From: Priestia taiwanensis
GTDB lineage: Bacteria > Bacillota > Bacilli > Bacillales > Bacillaceae_G
Reading direction: 5' to 3'
Assembly (NCBI RefSeq): GCF_014638355.1
Contig: NZ_BMFK01000003.1
Span: forward strand, 62,001-126,000
Length of the DNA stretch: 64,000 nt
Within the stretch, counting starts at the first letter, position 1. Each line of letters starts with the position of its first letter. Under the pieces are notes generated by a model. It had not been told where the DNA came from and ran no database searches. It saw only the letters and a program-made list of their open reading frames with translations. Positions 35,176-47,687 of the stretch are shown one piece after another. A program made the position numbers and the translations under genes.

Positions 35176-35760
35176 TTAACTTTTTATCGAAATCTTCTCC
35201 TCATACAACGCAATCTGTGCTTCGTATTGAAGCGTAATTGCAATATCATCTAGGCCGTTTAACAGTTTCTCTTTCCACACATGTTCAATATCGAAAGGAT
35301 ACTCTCCGCATGAAGCTTTCACGACTTGCTCATCTAAATCTACTTCGATTGTTTCATCAGCAGATAGGCTTGCGAGTTGTGCGCGTGCTTCCTTTGGCAA
35401 TACAATTGGAAGCATGCCGTTTTTTGTACAGTTCATGTAGAAAATATCAGCGAAACTTCCCGCGATGATTACTTTGAATCCGTAGTCATGAAGGGCCCAC
35501 GGTGCGTGTTCACGCGAGGAACCACAACCGAAGTTTTCCCCTGTAATTAATACCGATGCGCCTTGCCGGCTCGGTTCATTTAGTGGGAACGATGGGTTCG
35601 GTGAACGATCATCAAGAAAACGCCATTCATCGAATAAGAACTGGCCAAATCCTGTTCGTTCAATTCGTTTTAAAAATTGCTTCGGAATGATTTGATCAGT
35701 GTCAATATGATCATTCATAAGTGTAACAGTCGTTCCTTTATGCATGCGTAGCGGCTCCAT
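35176..35760 (-). CDS. leuD: 3-isopropylmalate dehydratase small subunit
   Basis: Forms with LeuC the Fe-S isomerase that interconverts 2- and 3-isopropylmalate in leucine synthesis. The 194-residue protein starts [30 protein letters not shown], preceded by AAAGGAGGAG, and contains the swivel-domain motif [17 protein letters not shown]. Its start lies inside the end of leuC (23-bp overlap), implying translational coupling. Last gene of the operon. Confidence 0.96.
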   Translation of the reverse strand: MEPLRMHKGTTVTLMNDHIDTDQIIPKQFLKRIERTGFGQFLFDEWRFLDDRSPNPSFPLNEPSRQGASVLITGENFGCGSSREHAPWALHDYGFKVIIAGSFADIFYMNCTKNGMLPIVLPKEARAQLASLSADETIEVDLDEQVVKASCGEYPFDIEHVWKEKLLNGLDDIAITLQYEAQIALYEEKISIKS

Positions 35761-37132
35761 GATGCTCCTCCTTTCGTACGTCAACAAAGTGTCCATAAAT
35801 CGCAGCGGCTGCGGCCATTACTGGGCTAACAAGATGCGTACGTGCACCTTTTCCTTGTCGTCCTTCAAAGTTACGGTTCGACGTCGATGCACAGTGCTCA
35901 CCTGCTGGCACTTGGTCTGGATTCATTCCAAGACACATCGAACAACCTGCTTCTCGCCATTCGAAGCCAGCCTCTATGAAAATTTTATCTAACCCTAATT
36001 GCACAGCTAACTGTTTAATTTTATTCGAACCTGGTACAACGAGTGCGCGCACCCCTTCTTTTACTTTCTTTCCTTGGACGAAACGTGCTGCCTCTTGTAA
36101 ATCAGAGATGCGTGAGTTCGTACAAGAACCAATGAAGACGTGTTTCACTGGAATAGTAAGGGGTGTTTGTCCTGGCTGTAAATCCATGTATTCATACGCT
36201 CGTTTAAGGTTTTCATCCGTCATAGCCGGAAATGCTTCATCTACTCGCACACCCATACCTGGATTTGTTCCCCACGTTACATAAGGTGCAAGTGTTGAAA
36301 CGTCTACTTCAATCAAATAATCGAACGTTGCATCCTCTTCCGTATATAACTCTTTCCATTCATTCACTGCTTCATCGTAGTTTTGCGGAGCATATGCACG
36401 ACCTTGTACAAACGCATATGTCTTCTCATCTGGCGCCACTAAGCCAGCTTTTGCGCCGCCTTCAATTGCCATGTTACAAATTGTCATCCGCTCTTCCATC
36501 GACATAGTTGAAATCGTATCGCCAAAGAACTCCATCACATGTCCCGTTCCCATTGATACCCCATATGTCGCAAGTAAATGAAGAATAACGTCTTTCGCAT
36601 ACACACCCTTTGGAATGTTGCCTGTTAGCTTCACGCCCATTGACTTTGGTTTCTTCTGCCAAAGCGTCTGTGTCGCAAGAACGTGCTCCACTTCACTCGT
36701 ACCAATTCCAAACGCCAATGCTCCGAATGCTCCGTGTGTAGACGTATGACTATCGCCGCATACAATCGTTTTGCCCGGTTGCGTTAAACCAAGTTCTGGT
36801 CCAATGACGTGCACAATACCTTGACGTTCATCACCGATATCCGCCAATGTCACGCCAAACGCTGTACAATTGTCGCGAAGTGTATCAATTTGCTTCTTCG
36901 CAACCGCATCCGTAATATTAAATTGATCTGTCGTTGGCACGTTGTGATCCATCGTCGCAAATGTTAAATCAGGGCGGCGTACGCGTCGATTCGCTAAACG
37001 CAGTCCTTCAAATGCTTGCGGAGACGTTACTTCGTGCACGAGATGTAAATCAATATATAAGAGTTGCGGCTCACCTTCTTTCCCAGCTACAACGTGTTTC
37101 TCCCACAGCTTATCAAATAACGTCTTCCCCAC
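35738..37132 (-). CDS. leuC: 3-isopropylmalate dehydratase large subunit
   Basis: Catalytic Fe-S subunit of isopropylmalate isomerase. The cluster ligands are the Cys in [14 protein letters not shown] and the pair in [44 protein letters not shown] is the substrate-site signature. Length 464 residues. The start is GTG, two bases after the leuB stop and eight after GAGGGGG within leuB. The sequence ends EHHGAATHA inside leuD. Confidence 0.96.
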   Translation of the reverse strand: MGKTLFDKLWEKHVVAGKEGEPQLLYIDLHLVHEVTSPQAFEGLRLANRRVRRPDLTFATMDHNVPTTDQFNITDAVAKKQIDTLRDNCTAFGVTLADIGDERQGIVHVIGPELGLTQPGKTIVCGDSHTSTHGAFGALAFGIGTSEVEHVLATQTLWQKKPKSMGVKLTGNIPKGVYAKDVILHLLATYGVSMGTGHVMEFFGDTISTMSMEERMTICNMAIEGGAKAGLVAPDEKTYAFVQGRAYAPQNYDEAVNEWKELYTEEDATFDYLIEVDVSTLAPYVTWGTNPGMGVRVDEAFPAMTDENLKRAYEYMDLQPGQTPLTIPVKHVFIGSCTNSRISDLQEAARFVQGKKVKEGVRALVVPGSNKIKQLAVQLGLDKIFIEAGFEWREAGCSMCLGMNPDQVPAGEHCASTSNRNFEGRQGKGARTHLVSPVMAAAAAIYGHFVDVRKEEHHGAATHA

Positions 37133-37134
37133 GC

Positions 37135-38196
37135 TTATACCCCCTCTTTTACTCCCGCAAGTTCCTGCACGACTTTTTCCGTAAATAACGTCGTCGTCGC
37201 TTCTCCTCGTAAGTCACCTGTACGATAGCCTGCCGCTAGTACAGCTGAAATGGCGCGCTCCACATCATTCGCCTCTTCTTCTAATAAAAATGAATGACGT
37301 AACATCATACTTACCGAATACAGCATTGCTAGTGGATTCGCCTTATTTTCCCCAGCAATATCAGGTGCTGATCCGTGAATTGGTTCATATAAGGATGGTC
37401 CCTCTAGCGAATGGCTCGCTGATGGTAATAATCCTAATGATCCAGCAATCATGGACGCTTCGTCACTTAAAATATCGCCGAATAAGTTTTCCGTTACCAC
37501 CACATCGAAGCGGGACGGACGACGAATTAATTCCATCGCCGCCGCATCCACTAATAAGTGTTCTAGCACGATATCTGGATAATTCGCCCCTACTTCGTTC
37601 GCCACTTCACGCCATAGTTTACTTGACTCCATCACGTTCGCTTTATCAATTGACGTTACTTTTTTACGACGTGTACGAGCAAGTTCGAACGCATGCTGGA
37701 CGATTCTCGTAATCTCTTCTCGTGTGTATGTCAACGTATCCGTCGCATGTTCACTCGTGCGTTCTTTTGGCTCGGAAAAATAAATACCTCCCGTTAACTC
37801 ACGCACAACAACGAAGTCCACGTCTTGCACAATTTCTTCTTTTAGCGGAGACAGGTGTGCAACTGCTGGATGCACGTATACAGGACGAATATTCGCGAAA
37901 AGTCCTAATGCTTTACGCAGTCCAAGTAACCCTGCTTCTGGTCGAACCGCTAACGTATCCCACTTCGGACCACCAACAGCACCTAATAAAATCGCATCAC
38001 TTGAAAGGCATGCTTGTAGCGTCGCCTCTGGCAAAGGCTCACCGTGTGTATCAATCGCAATACCACCAAAGTCTGCGTCATGAAGATGAAACGTATGCCC
38101 ATACTTTTCACCAATCACGCATAATACTTGCTTCGCACTTGCCATTACTTCTGGTCCAATTCCATCACCTTGTAAACATGTAATCTTACCTTCCAT
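37135..38196 (-). CDS. leuB: 3-isopropylmalate dehydrogenase
   Basis: Oxidative decarboxylation of 3-isopropylmalate to 2-ketoisocaproate using NAD. Motifs: [21 protein letters not shown] at the N terminus, [11 protein letters not shown] with the substrate-binding Arg/Glu, the metal-site region [25 protein letters not shown] and the cofactor loop [23 protein letters not shown] at 38196 follows GTGAGGTG, ten bases after the leuA stop; an upstream GTG-type frame extension overlapping leuA is less likely. 353 residues. Confidence 0.96.
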   Translation of the reverse strand: MEGKITCLQGDGIGPEVMASAKQVLCVIGEKYGHTFHLHDADFGGIAIDTHGEPLPEATLQACLSSDAILLGAVGGPKWDTLAVRPEAGLLGLRKALGLFANIRPVYVHPAVAHLSPLKEEIVQDVDFVVVRELTGGIYFSEPKERTSEHATDTLTYTREEITRIVQHAFELARTRRKKVTSIDKANVMESSKLWREVANEVGANYPDIVLEHLLVDAAAMELIRRPSRFDVVVTENLFGDILSDEASMIAGSLGLLPSASHSLEGPSLYEPIHGSAPDIAGENKANPLAMLYSVSMMLRHSFLLEEEANDVERAISAVLAAGYRTGDLRGEATTTLFTEKVVQELAGVKEGV

Positions 38197-38206
38197 CTTC
38201 TTCACC

Positions 38207-39730
38207 TCACGAGCGTGTTTCTGCAAATACTTCTTTTAACTTTCCTGCCGCATGTACGTATGCTCGCGCTGATGCTTCTAGTACATCTTGCGCTACGCCG
38301 TAACCAGATACACGACATCCGTCTAACTGTAATTCCACGTGCACTTGTGCTAATGCATCTTGCCCTTGCGTAATCGACTGAATGCGATAATCAACTAATG
38401 TACAATCCATGTTCAAAATACGTTGGATTGCGTTGTACACCGCTTCAATGCTACCTGCACCGGTTGCGGCATCTTCCACTTCATTCCCGTCTTTATCTTT
38501 CACACGAACTGTTGCCGATTGTGTACCATTTGAAACGAAATGTACTTGCACATGTTCAATCTCAAACGGTTGATTGTACGACGCTTTCCCTCCTGCGACT
38601 AATGCATGTAAGTCTGCATCCGTAATTTCTTTCTTCGTATCTGTTAAACTCTTAAATGCTTTAAATGTTTTCTCAATTTCTTGCTCGTCAAGTTCATAGC
38701 CGAGAAGTTCCATACGATTGATGAACGCATGACGACCAGAATGCTTTCCAAGAACGAGTGAATTATTTGTTACGCCAACTAATTCAGGCGAGATAATCTC
38801 ATACGTCGTTACTTCTTTTAATACACCGTCTTGATGAATACCTGATTCATGGGCAAAGGCATTCGCCCCGACAATTGCTTTATTTCGTGGTACTGCCATG
38901 CCAGTCAAACGGCTCACAAGCGTACTCGTCTTCGCAATTTCATTTAGTTTCATACGTGACGGCGTTCCGTAGTGGTCTTGGCGAATATGAAGTGCGACTG
39001 CAATTTCTTCAAGTGCCGCATTGCCAGCACGTTCGCCAATTCCATTCATCGTTCCTTCTACTTGTCGTGCCCCGTTCTCAATCGCAGCGAGCGAGTTCGC
39101 CACGGCCATTCCTAAATCATCGTGGCAATGACAAGAGAAGATTGCTTTCTCAAACGATGGCACATGTTGACGTAAATAGTGGAACAATCGACCGTACTCC
39201 ACTGGATTTGTGTATCCAACTGTATCAGGAATATTAATGACTTCAGCCCCTGCTTGAATTGCAATTTCAGCAACTTGTGCTAAAAATACATAGTCTGTTC
39301 GTGTTGCATCCTCTGCGGAGAACTGAACTTTCGGAAACAGCTCACGACACAGTTCAACGTGATACTTCACTGCCTCTAACACCTCTTGGCGCGACATCCG
39401 TAACTTATGCTTCAAATGAATCTCACTCGTTGCGATAAACACATGAATGCGAGGATCGATGCCACCTTTTAATGCTTCGTATGCCGTACGAATATCAGAT
39501 TCTTTCGCACGTGCGAGTCCTGTTACTGAACAGTTCTTCAATGTATTGGCAATTTGTTGTACACCGAGAAAGTCACCGTGTGACGCCGCAGGGAAACCAA
39601 CTTCTAGTATATCCATTCCTAGTCGTTCGAGCTGACGAGCAATCTGTAGTTTCTCAACCGCATTTAAGTTCACACCTGGCGATTGTTCTCCATCACGAAG
39701 CGTTGTATCGAACAGTTGGATACGGCTCAT
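38207..39730 (-). CDS. leuA: 2-isopropylmalate synthase
   Basis: First committed step of leucine synthesis, condensing acetyl-CoA with 2-ketoisovalerate. The catalytic TIM barrel begins [20 protein letters not shown] and includes the metal-binding HxH motif in [20 protein letters not shown]. After a linker, the C-terminal allosteric LeuA domain (about 385-500) includes YNAIQRIL and [19 protein letters not shown], so leucine feedback is expected. 507 residues, three bases after the ilvC stop. Confidence 0.97.
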   Translation of the reverse strand: MSRIQLFDTTLRDGEQSPGVNLNAVEKLQIARQLERLGMDILEVGFPAASHGDFLGVQQIANTLKNCSVTGLARAKESDIRTAYEALKGGIDPRIHVFIATSEIHLKHKLRMSRQEVLEAVKYHVELCRELFPKVQFSAEDATRTDYVFLAQVAEIAIQAGAEVINIPDTVGYTNPVEYGRLFHYLRQHVPSFEKAIFSCHCHDDLGMAVANSLAAIENGARQVEGTMNGIGERAGNAALEEIAVALHIRQDHYGTPSRMKLNEIAKTSTLVSRLTGMAVPRNKAIVGANAFAHESGIHQDGVLKEVTTYEIISPELVGVTNNSLVLGKHSGRHAFINRMELLGYELDEQEIEKTFKAFKSLTDTKKEITDADLHALVAGGKASYNQPFEIEHVQVHFVSNGTQSATVRVKDKDGNEVEDAATGAGSIEAVYNAIQRILNMDCTLVDYRIQSITQGQDALAQVHVELQLDGCRVSGYGVAQDVLEASARAYVHAAGKLKEVFAETRS

Positions 39731-39732
39731 GG

Positions 39733-41277
<1,545 letters not shown>

Positions 41278-41281
<4 letters not shown>

Positions 41282-42984
41282 CCTTCTACACCTTCCATTT
41301 CATGCACGCCTTTTCCCGGTGGTACCATCGGCGTTACTTTCTCTGCTTGAAGAATGCGACAATCAATAACGACTGGTCCATCATAATCAATCGCTTGTTT
41401 TAACTCTTCTTCTGCCGTCGCTGGATTTGCAATGCGCACACCCCTTAACCCATATGCTTCTGCTAATGCGACGAAATCTGGTTGAACTGGTATGAGTGAA
41501 TGCGAGTAGCGTTTGTTATAAAACTCTTCTTGCCACTGACGAACCATACCAAGCGCTTCGTTATTCATAATGAATACTTTCACCGGAAGGTTATGCTCTT
41601 TCAGTACAGAAAGCTCTTGCAGTGTCATTTGGAATCCAGCATCACCAACAATCGCAACAACAAGTTCGTCCGGATACGCAAACTGCGCCCCAATTGCGGC
41701 CGGGAAACCAAATCCCATCGTGCCGAGTCCACCAGAGGTAATCCAGCGGTGCGGCTCTGCGAGTGGATAATACTGTGCTGCCCACATTTGATGCTGTCCT
41801 ACATCTGTCGTAATGATTGCCTTTCCTTCTGTCACACGGTACAACATTTCAAGCGCCGCTTGTGGCTTTAATTGTGGTGAATCATTACGATATACGTACG
41901 GATACTTCTCTTTTCGTTCTTGTAAAAGTTGTAGCCAATCCCCATGGTTCTCTTTCGGCTGTATATCCTCCAGCAACATTTCAAGTGCTCGCTTTGCCGT
42001 GCCAACAATCGGTACATGCGTTGGTACATTCTTGCCAATTTCAGCTGGATCAATATCGATATGTGCTACTTTCGCCCGTCTCGCAAAGTGCTGTAAGTTT
42101 CCTGTGAGACGATCATCAAACCGTGCGCCAATATTGATTAGTAAATCACATTCGTATAACGCCATATTTGCCGTATATGATCCATGCATCCCCCCCATAC
42201 CAAGGAATAGTTCGTCTTCTGGATCAAATCCACCTAATCCAAGTAATGTATGCACCACTGGTAACTGATACGCTCGTGCAAATGTGCGTAATTCATTCGA
42301 TGCATCTGCATGAAGGATACCTGCCCCCGCTAATACTATTGGTTTTTCTGAATTTCCAATTAATTTTAGCAACTTTGCGATCTGTAAGCGATTTGGCTCA
42401 TACGTCGGTTGATAACCTGGTAAGTCCATCTCAACCTTCTCTGGCCTCACACCTGCATCGACAACCATATTTTTCGGTAAGTCAATCACTACTGGCCCTG
42501 GTCTTCCGGTTGTTGCGATATGGAATGCCTCTTTCATGATGCGCGGTAAGTCACTTACGTTACGAACTTGGTAATTGTGCTTCGTCACTGGTGTCGTTAA
42601 GCCAATGATGTCGGCTTCTTGGAATGCATCTGTTCCAATCACCGTCGTTGCTACTTGACCTGTAAAAACAACGAGTGGCAATGAATCCATCATCGCATCT
42701 GTTAGACCCGTGAGAATATTCGTTGCACCAGGTCCGCTCGTCGCAATGACAACACCAGGTTTCCCTGTTACACGTGCATATCCTTCCGCCGCATGAATAG
42801 CACCTTGCTCATGCCTTGTTAAAATGTGTGGGATATCGAGATCGTACAAAGCATCATATAGAGGTAATACCGCCCCTCCTGGATACCCAAAAATAATCTC
42901 TACCCCCGCTTCCTTCAATCCTTCAATTAACAACGTCGCACCAGTTTCCAGCTTTTGCGCTGTCTGCTGCATATGCGCTTCCAT
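41278..42984 (-). CDS. ilvB: Acetolactate synthase large subunit
   Basis: Thiamine diphosphate enzyme condensing two pyruvates, or pyruvate with 2-ketobutyrate. The TPP Glu region is [17 protein letters not shown]... [18 protein letters not shown], the FAD/central domain follows, and the TPP-magnesium motif is [41 protein letters not shown]. 568 residues. ATG follows GAAGGGGG. A T-box leader with its own terminator lies directly upstream, so expression of ilvB and all genes after it depends on tRNA charging. Confidence 0.97.
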
Positions 42985-43017
42985 TCTTCATTCCCCCTTC
43001 TATATGCTTACTTGAAA

Positions 43018-43275
43018 AAACAACAAAAAAACCTTTCACCCACACTCCAGCTAAGCTAAAGGGACGAAAGATTTCGTGGTACCACCCTTCTTCGTAAACG
43101 AACAAAACAAAAACCATCGTTTACCTCGAAAAGCCTATAACGCAGCTACCGTTCAAACCTAGATCCAACTGGATGTTCAGTTTGTCACTCCTGGGCGACA
43201 TTCATTGCTGCGAACCATCGGTTTCCACCACCCACCGACTCTCTGTGAGGCTTCGCAAGACAACTACTCTTCCCT
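43018..43275 (-). promoter_or_regulatory. T-box leader before ilvB, apparent isoleucine specifier
   Basis: The conserved T-box AAGAAGGGTGGTACCACG lies at 43074-43093 (minus strand), followed by a terminator hairpin and seven Ts at 43023-43030. In Stem I, AGTA is followed by GTTGTC, which pairs with GACAAAC, and then GAA-C-ATC, the geometry of a specifier loop; this makes ATC (43172-43174, Ile) the likely specifier codon. The T-box pairs with uncharged tRNA and lets transcription continue. It lies between ilvD and ilvB, 19 bases past the ilvD stop. Confidence 0.9.
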
Positions 43276-43293
43276 ATCTATGCTTTCAATCTA

Positions 43294-44961
43294 TTAAACT
43301 TTTAAAATACCACCAGTATTTGCAGATGTAACGAGTTTCGCATAACGCGCTAAATAACCTGTTTTTACTTTCGGTTCTGGCGCTACGAATAACTCTTTAC
43401 GATCATTTAGCTCTTCTCGATCAACATCTAAGAAAATTGTTCGCTTCTCTAAGTTAATCATAATTTTGTCGCCGTTCTTGATATATGCAATTGGCCCACC
43501 TTCTGCTGCTTCTGGCGACACGTGTCCAATTGCAATACCTCTCGTCGCACCAGAGAAACGACCATCTGTCATAAGTGCTACTTTCGTTCCAAGTCCTCTT
43601 CCAACAATAGAAGATGTCGGGGCAAGCATCTCTGGCATACCTGGCCCACCTTTTGGTCCTTCGTAACGAATAACCACAACGTGCCCTTCACGAACTACTC
43701 CGTTATCAATGGCTTCTACTGCCTCATCATGGGAGTCAAAGCAAATCGCTTCTCCTTCAAATACTTTGATAGAAGAATCTACTGCACCTACTTTGATAAC
43801 GGCACCATTTGGAGCGACGTTCCCAAATAACATGGATAGACCTCCAGTATGACTATATGGGTTTTCGATTGTTCGTATGACATCAACATTCGTAATCTCC
43901 GCATGTTTCACATTTTCTCCAAGTGTTTTCCCCGTAATGGTTATACGGTCGGGATGGATGGCACCTGGAATACGTGTTAATTCGTTCATAATAGAGGCAA
44001 CTCCACCCGCCAAATGAACATCATGCATCGAATAATGTGATGCTGGACTAATCTTTGATAAATACGGTACGCGCTCAGCTACTTCATTAATACGCTCTAA
44101 GTCGTAGTCGATGCCAGCTTCGTTCGCAATCGCCAACATATGTAGAACCGTATTCGTTGAACCACCCATTGCCATATCAAGCGCAAATGCATCATCAATT
44201 GCTTCTTTTGTAATGATGTCACGTGGCTTAATGTCTCTCCTCACGAGATCAACTAAATGAAACGCCGCTTGGCGAATTAACTCGTGACGCTCTTTACTCG
44301 TCGCTACAATCGTTCCGTTTCCAGGTAATGCAACACCAAGCATCTCCATGATGGAATTCATCGAGTTTGCGGTGAACATTCCCGAACACGAACCACACGT
44401 TGGACAAGCAGCTTTTTCAATATCTAATAGCTCTTCAAGTGCCATGCTTCCAGACTTGAATGCGCCAACACCTTCAAATACAGATACGAGCGATAGCGCT
44501 TTTCCGTCTTTTGACAAGCCCGCTTCCATCGGTCCACCAGATACGAATACAGCTGGTACGTTCGTACGTACTGCCGCCATTAACATACCTGGCGTAATTT
44601 TGTCACAGTTTGGCATGTAGAACACACCGTCAAACCAGTGCGCATTGATTACCGTTTCTGCTGCATCTGCGATTACTTCACGGCTTGGCAATGAATACCT
44701 CATACCAATATGCCCCATCGCGATACCATCATCTACGCCAATCGTATTGAATTCGAACGGGATACCACCTGCTTCACGAATTGCCGCCTTTGCTACATCC
44801 GCTAACTCACGCAAATGGATATGACCAGGTACGATATCAATATAGGAGTTACAAATAGCGATAAATGGTTTATCCATTTCGTTTTCTTTTACCCCCGTTG
44901 CTCGAAGCAAGCTACGATGCGGTGCTCGGTCAATTCCTTTTTTAATCATATCGCTACGCAT
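43294..44961 (-). CDS. ilvD: Dihydroxy-acid dehydratase
   Basis: Fe-S enzyme dehydrating dihydroxyisovalerate and dihydroxymethylvalerate to keto acids. Cluster ligands: Cys in [14 protein letters not shown] and in [25 protein letters not shown]. The C-terminal active-site motif [23 protein letters not shown] is intact. 555 residues. It lies 15 bp downstream of ilvE and upstream of the T-box, so ilvE-ilvD escape T-box control. Confidence 0.97.
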   Translation of the reverse strand: MRSDMIKKGIDRAPHRSLLRATGVKENEMDKPFIAICNSYIDIVPGHIHLRELADVAKAAIREAGGIPFEFNTIGVDDGIAMGHIGMRYSLPSREVIADAAETVINAHWFDGVFYMPNCDKITPGMLMAAVRTNVPAVFVSGGPMEAGLSKDGKALSLVSVFEGVGAFKSGSMALEELLDIEKAACPTCGSCSGMFTANSMNSIMEMLGVALPGNGTIVATSKERHELIRQAAFHLVDLVRRDIKPRDIITKEAIDDAFALDMAMGGSTNTVLHMLAIANEAGIDYDLERINEVAERVPYLSKISPASHYSMHDVHLAGGVASIMNELTRIPGAIHPDRITITGKTLGENVKHAEITNVDVIRTIENPYSHTGGLSMLFGNVAPNGAVIKVGAVDSSIKVFEGEAICFDSHDEAVEAIDNGVVREGHVVVIRYEGPKGGPGMPEMLAPTSSIVGRGLGTKVALMTDGRFSGATRGIAIGHVSPEAAEGGPIAYIKNGDKIMINLEKRTIFLDVDREELNDRKELFVAPEPKVKTGYLARYAKLVTSANTGGILKV

Positions 44962-44976
44962 GTTCTTCTCCTCCTA

Positions 44977-45873
44977 CTAGCTAATCTTCTCTTCCTCGTA
45001 TACTTTCTCTCCGTCACGTACAACCAGTTGACGGAACTCATCTAACAATACATTCGTAATCGGTCCTGGTACCCCAGTACCAATGACACGACCATCTACA
45101 TTCGTTACCGAAATAACTTCCGCTGCTGTACCTGTTAAGAACACTTCATCTGCTACATACACATCATGACGTGTTACAAGTTCTTCACGCATGTCATATC
45201 CTAGCTTTTGCGCTAATTCAATAATTGCATTGCGTGTAATTCCTTCTAACGCACCACATGATGCTGGTGGTGTAACGATTTTGTTTCCTTTTACAACAAA
45301 CACATTGTCGCCCGAACCTTCCGTTACGTATCCTTGGTCGTTCAACATTAGGGCTTCCGATACACCTGCTAACTGTGCCTCAATACGTACTAAAATATTA
45401 TTTAAATAGTTCAATGATTTCACTTGTGGACTTAATACATCTGGACGATTACGTCTCGTCGCCACTGTAATAATTGGAATACCCGCTTCATACATTTCTT
45501 TCGGGAATAACGCTAACTGCTCCGCAATCACAACAACATTTGGCTTTGGACAAGATGCTGGATCTAATCCAAGATTTCCAGGCCCTCTCGATACGACTAG
45601 GCGAATATATCCATCTAATAGCTCATTTTGACGAATTGTATCCACGACGATTGCTGTCATCTCTTCTAGTGTGTATGGAATATGTAGCAGGATTGCTTTC
45701 GCTGATTCATATAGTCGCACGAGATGTTCTTTCAATCGAAAGACGTTCCCACTATAGACGCGGATTCCCTCAAACACTCCATCTCCATATAAGAAACCAT
45801 GATCATAAACCGAAACTTTTGCATCTTCTTTTTTCACAAATTCACCATTAAGGAAAATTAACTGTTCCGCCAT
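44977..45873 (-). CDS. ilvE: Branched-chain amino acid aminotransferase (class IV)
   Basis: PLP enzyme for the last step of leucine, isoleucine and valine synthesis. It begins LIFLNGEFVKKEDAKVSVYDHGFLYGDGVFEGIRVYSG, and the PLP Lys is in SPQVKSLNYLNNILVRIEA. The C-terminal phosphate-binding end reads DEVFLTGTAAEVISVTNVDGRVIGTG. 298 residues, the IlvE rather than YbgE/YwaA (larger) form. First gene of the cluster, with a strong promoter, CodY box and cre-like site upstream. Confidence 0.93.
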   Translation of the reverse strand: MAEQLIFLNGEFVKKEDAKVSVYDHGFLYGDGVFEGIRVYSGNVFRLKEHLVRLYESAKAILLHIPYTLEEMTAIVVDTIRQNELLDGYIRLVVSRGPGNLGLDPASCPKPNVVVIAEQLALFPKEMYEAGIPIITVATRRNRPDVLSPQVKSLNYLNNILVRIEAQLAGVSEALMLNDQGYVTEGSGDNVFVVKGNKIVTPPASCGALEGITRNAIIELAQKLGYDMREELVTRHDVYVADEVFLTGTAAEVISVTNVDGRVIGTGVPGPITNVLLDEFRQLVVRDGEKVYEEEKIS

Positions 45874-45940
45874 CTTTGTCTCTCCTTCTTGAAATCTTTA
45901 AACAAATGCTATTCTTTTCTTTCACCTATAATTGTCATCT

Positions 45941-45969
45941 AGTGTACACCTTTTCGCTTTATAAATCAA
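45941..45969 (-). promoter_or_regulatory. Sigma-A promoter of ilvE
   Basis: TTGATT (45964-45969) and TACACT (45941-45946) on the minus strand are 17 bp apart; transcription would begin about 60 bases before the ilvE start. Confidence 0.75.
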
Positions 45970-45971
45970 AG

Positions 45972-45986
45972 AATTTTCTGAATAAT
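45972..45986. promoter_or_regulatory. CodY box next to the ilvE -35
   Basis: AATTTTCTGAATAAT matches 13 of 15 positions of the CodY consensus AATTTTCWGAAAATT. It abuts the -35, where CodY with branched-chain amino acids and GTP would block the promoter. Confidence 0.8.
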
Positions 45987-46035
45987 TAGAATAAAAGTAC
46001 AAACCGCAAAAGAAAGGGTTATTGATATAACAATA

Positions 46036-46051
46036 ATGGTAGCGTTTACAA
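46036..46051. promoter_or_regulatory. cre-like CcpA site upstream of ilvE
   Basis: ATGGTAGCGTTTACAA matches the cre consensus at all but one defined position. It lies roughly 65-80 bp upstream of the -35, similar to the place where CcpA activates ilv-leu in B. subtilis. The remaining gap up to 46363 shows no gene. Confidence 0.55.
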
Positions 46052-46363
46052 GTTGTTTCAAAAAACTTTTCGACATTTTTCACGCGCATGTAAACTAGCC
46101 TTTAACAGGATATATCTTCCATCTCCTCTTCACTAGACACGAGTATCCATCCACTTAGTTGCTAAGAAAGATTACGCAGTTGTATGTTAATAAGAATACT
46201 TGCTTATATGCAAGGAAAAACAACAAAAAGCAATCATCATCGATATTCCACAAAAACACCCCCTTCTCTATGCGACACATTCTATCATCTGTCCTAGTAG
46301 TAATTTACAATTATTTCAATTAAACTAACAATAGAAGAAACTAGTAATCTAAAGGAGATTAAA

Positions 46364-46813
46364 ATGAAAACTCATAACGTTGTATTAGAAGAGTTACATG
46401 AACACAATTGGTATGAATGTTGTCAATTAGAGGTTGCGGAAAATCAAACAAATCACATTGAGCCAAATGCTGTATCTATCGCTCAATCAAAGTTCGAACC
46501 TTCTCTTCGAACGTTCGCCATCAAGTATGAAGAGAAGACAGTAGGATTCTTCATGTTTAATACGGTGGAAGAAGAATTAGGTGGACATTGGATTTATCGC
46601 ATCATGGTGGATAAACAATACCAAGGACGCGGAATTGGTAAGCGAGCAATGCAATTAATAATAGAAGAAATCGCAACGTTACCACAGGCAAAACGAATTG
46701 TTGTTGGCTATCACCCTGGGAATACTGGCGCACATCAGCTATATGCTAGTGTAGGATTCGTCGATCATGGGAATCGTTTCGGAAAAGAAATGGCAGTTGT
46801 GCTAGATTTATAG
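46364..46813 (+). CDS. GNAT acetyltransferase, spermine/spermidine type
   Basis: A 149-residue N-acetyltransferase using acetyl-CoA. The acetyl-CoA loop is VDKQYQGRGIGKRAMQLIIEEI (Q/RxxGxG/A), preceded by the beta strand HWIYRIM and followed by IVVGYHPGNTGAHQLYASVGFVDHG. The N terminus ECCQLEVAENQTNHIEPNAVSIAQSKFEPSLRTFAIKYEEKTVGFFMF resembles BltD/PaiA-type polyamine acetyltransferases. ATG follows AAAGGAG. Polyamine as substrate is inference from similarity of pattern. Confidence 0.8.
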   Translation: MKTHNVVLEELHEHNWYECCQLEVAENQTNHIEPNAVSIAQSKFEPSLRTFAIKYEEKTVGFFMFNTVEEELGGHWIYRIMVDKQYQGRGIGKRAMQLIIEEIATLPQAKRIVVGYHPGNTGAHQLYASVGFVDHGNRFGKEMAVVLDL

Positions 46814-46879
46814 ACGTACAATGAGCAGCTTCAAATAAGAATATTAGTTCTTTACGAAAAGGCTGGATAGCCTATGCAC

Positions 46880-46990
46880 TGCACTACGAGTGGACGCTTT
46901 CCGCGGGCGAGAGCGAGTCTCCTTGGCTAGCCTGCGGGGTCTCCCATTCCTCGCTTTTCCCGCAGGAGTCACGACTCTCCGTTCCGTGCA
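46880..46990. repeat. 111-bp structured dispersed repeat, long copy
   Basis: Begins TGCACTACGAGTGGACGC and ends TCTCCGTTCCGTGCA. Inner inverted arms GCGGGCGAGAGCGA / TCGCTTTTCCCGC form a GC-rich hairpin unlike the AT-rich surroundings. A shortened copy sits at 52177-52230, and weak similarity continues past the right end (GTGAACCT-like block). GTGGACGCTTTCCGCGGG blocks are known to recur in Bacillaceae genomes. No gene is visible in this gap (46814-47108). Confidence 0.75.
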
Positions 46991-47055
46991 TGAAATATCC
47001 TTTACTATCAAAAAATCAACATCATCTAGTAATGAACCTTTCTTTCAATAGATAG

Positions 47056-47103
47056 AAAAAGCGTGAAAGACGTTCTTCTAGAAGAACATTTTTCACGCTT
47101 TTC
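47056..47103. terminator. Bidirectional terminator before the 47109 gene
   Basis: AAAAGCGTGAAA pairs with TTTCACGCTTTT, enclosing a second palindrome GTTCTTCTAGAAGAAC. It lies directly after the minus-strand gene's stop. Confidence 0.8.
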
Positions 47104-47108
47104 ATCTA

Positions 47109-47507
47109 TTACTTCTTTCCTTTTTCTATTTCATACAAATAATGTACAAAGCTATCATAGAACATCGCTAACCGGTCCCATATCCATCTATTGCTGTCCA
47201 CGTCTTTTTCTCCGCAATCAATTACATCCGTTCGGTCTGTTACTTTCGTCGCCGTTTTCACAATGGGAAGGGTGATTTTTGGAATGTGTGGAATCTTCTT
47301 CACAACCTCTGCAAAGTTTCCAACATACACATGACCTAAGATTTCAATCGCCAATGATTTCGCCGTAATGTGTATATCATGACCATGTATTTCTATGAAA
47401 CGTTCTTTCAAGAACTTAGCTAATTGAAGCGGTGCATCTGGACGCTTTAAGATTGTTTGTAAGCTTGATGTATTCGCCAGATGTATCGATTTTGGCTTCA
47501 TTTCCAC
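47109..47507 (-). CDS. Conserved-looking protein of unknown function
   Basis: A soluble protein of about 132 residues starting at GTG (or at ATG two codons later) behind GAGGGG. It reads EMKPKSIHLANTSSLQTILKRPDAPLQLAKFLKERFIEIHGHDIHITAKSLAIEILGHVYVGNFAEVVKKI, then IDCGEKDVDSNRWIWDRLAMFYDSFVHYLYEIEKGKK. It is largely helical with an amphipathic middle and no membrane segment. No motif I recognise. It is monocistronic with its own terminator. Confidence 0.6.
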   Translation of the reverse strand: MEMKPKSIHLANTSSLQTILKRPDAPLQLAKFLKERFIEIHGHDIHITAKSLAIEILGHVYVGNFAEVVKKIPHIPKITLPIVKTATKVTDRTDVIDCGEKDVDSNRWIWDRLAMFYDSFVHYLYEIEKGKK

Positions 47508-47654
47508 ACTTATCCCCTCACCCATAAATACCATCAGCATGTACATACTAGCACCACCTTTTATCCTATATGTATGCTAGTTAGGATGAACGGAAACAAC
47601 ACATATATGTATACATGTTATGCCTACCAATAGAAAGGACAAACGTACCAACAA

Positions 47655-47684
47655 AAACGCCCTTTCCATATGAAAGGACGTTTG
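47655..47684 (-). terminator. Terminator after metA
   Basis: On the minus strand ACGTCCTTTC pairs with GAAAGGGCGT, followed by TTTTTG. It lies a few bases past the metA stop. Confidence 0.82.
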
Positions 47685-47687
47685 TTT

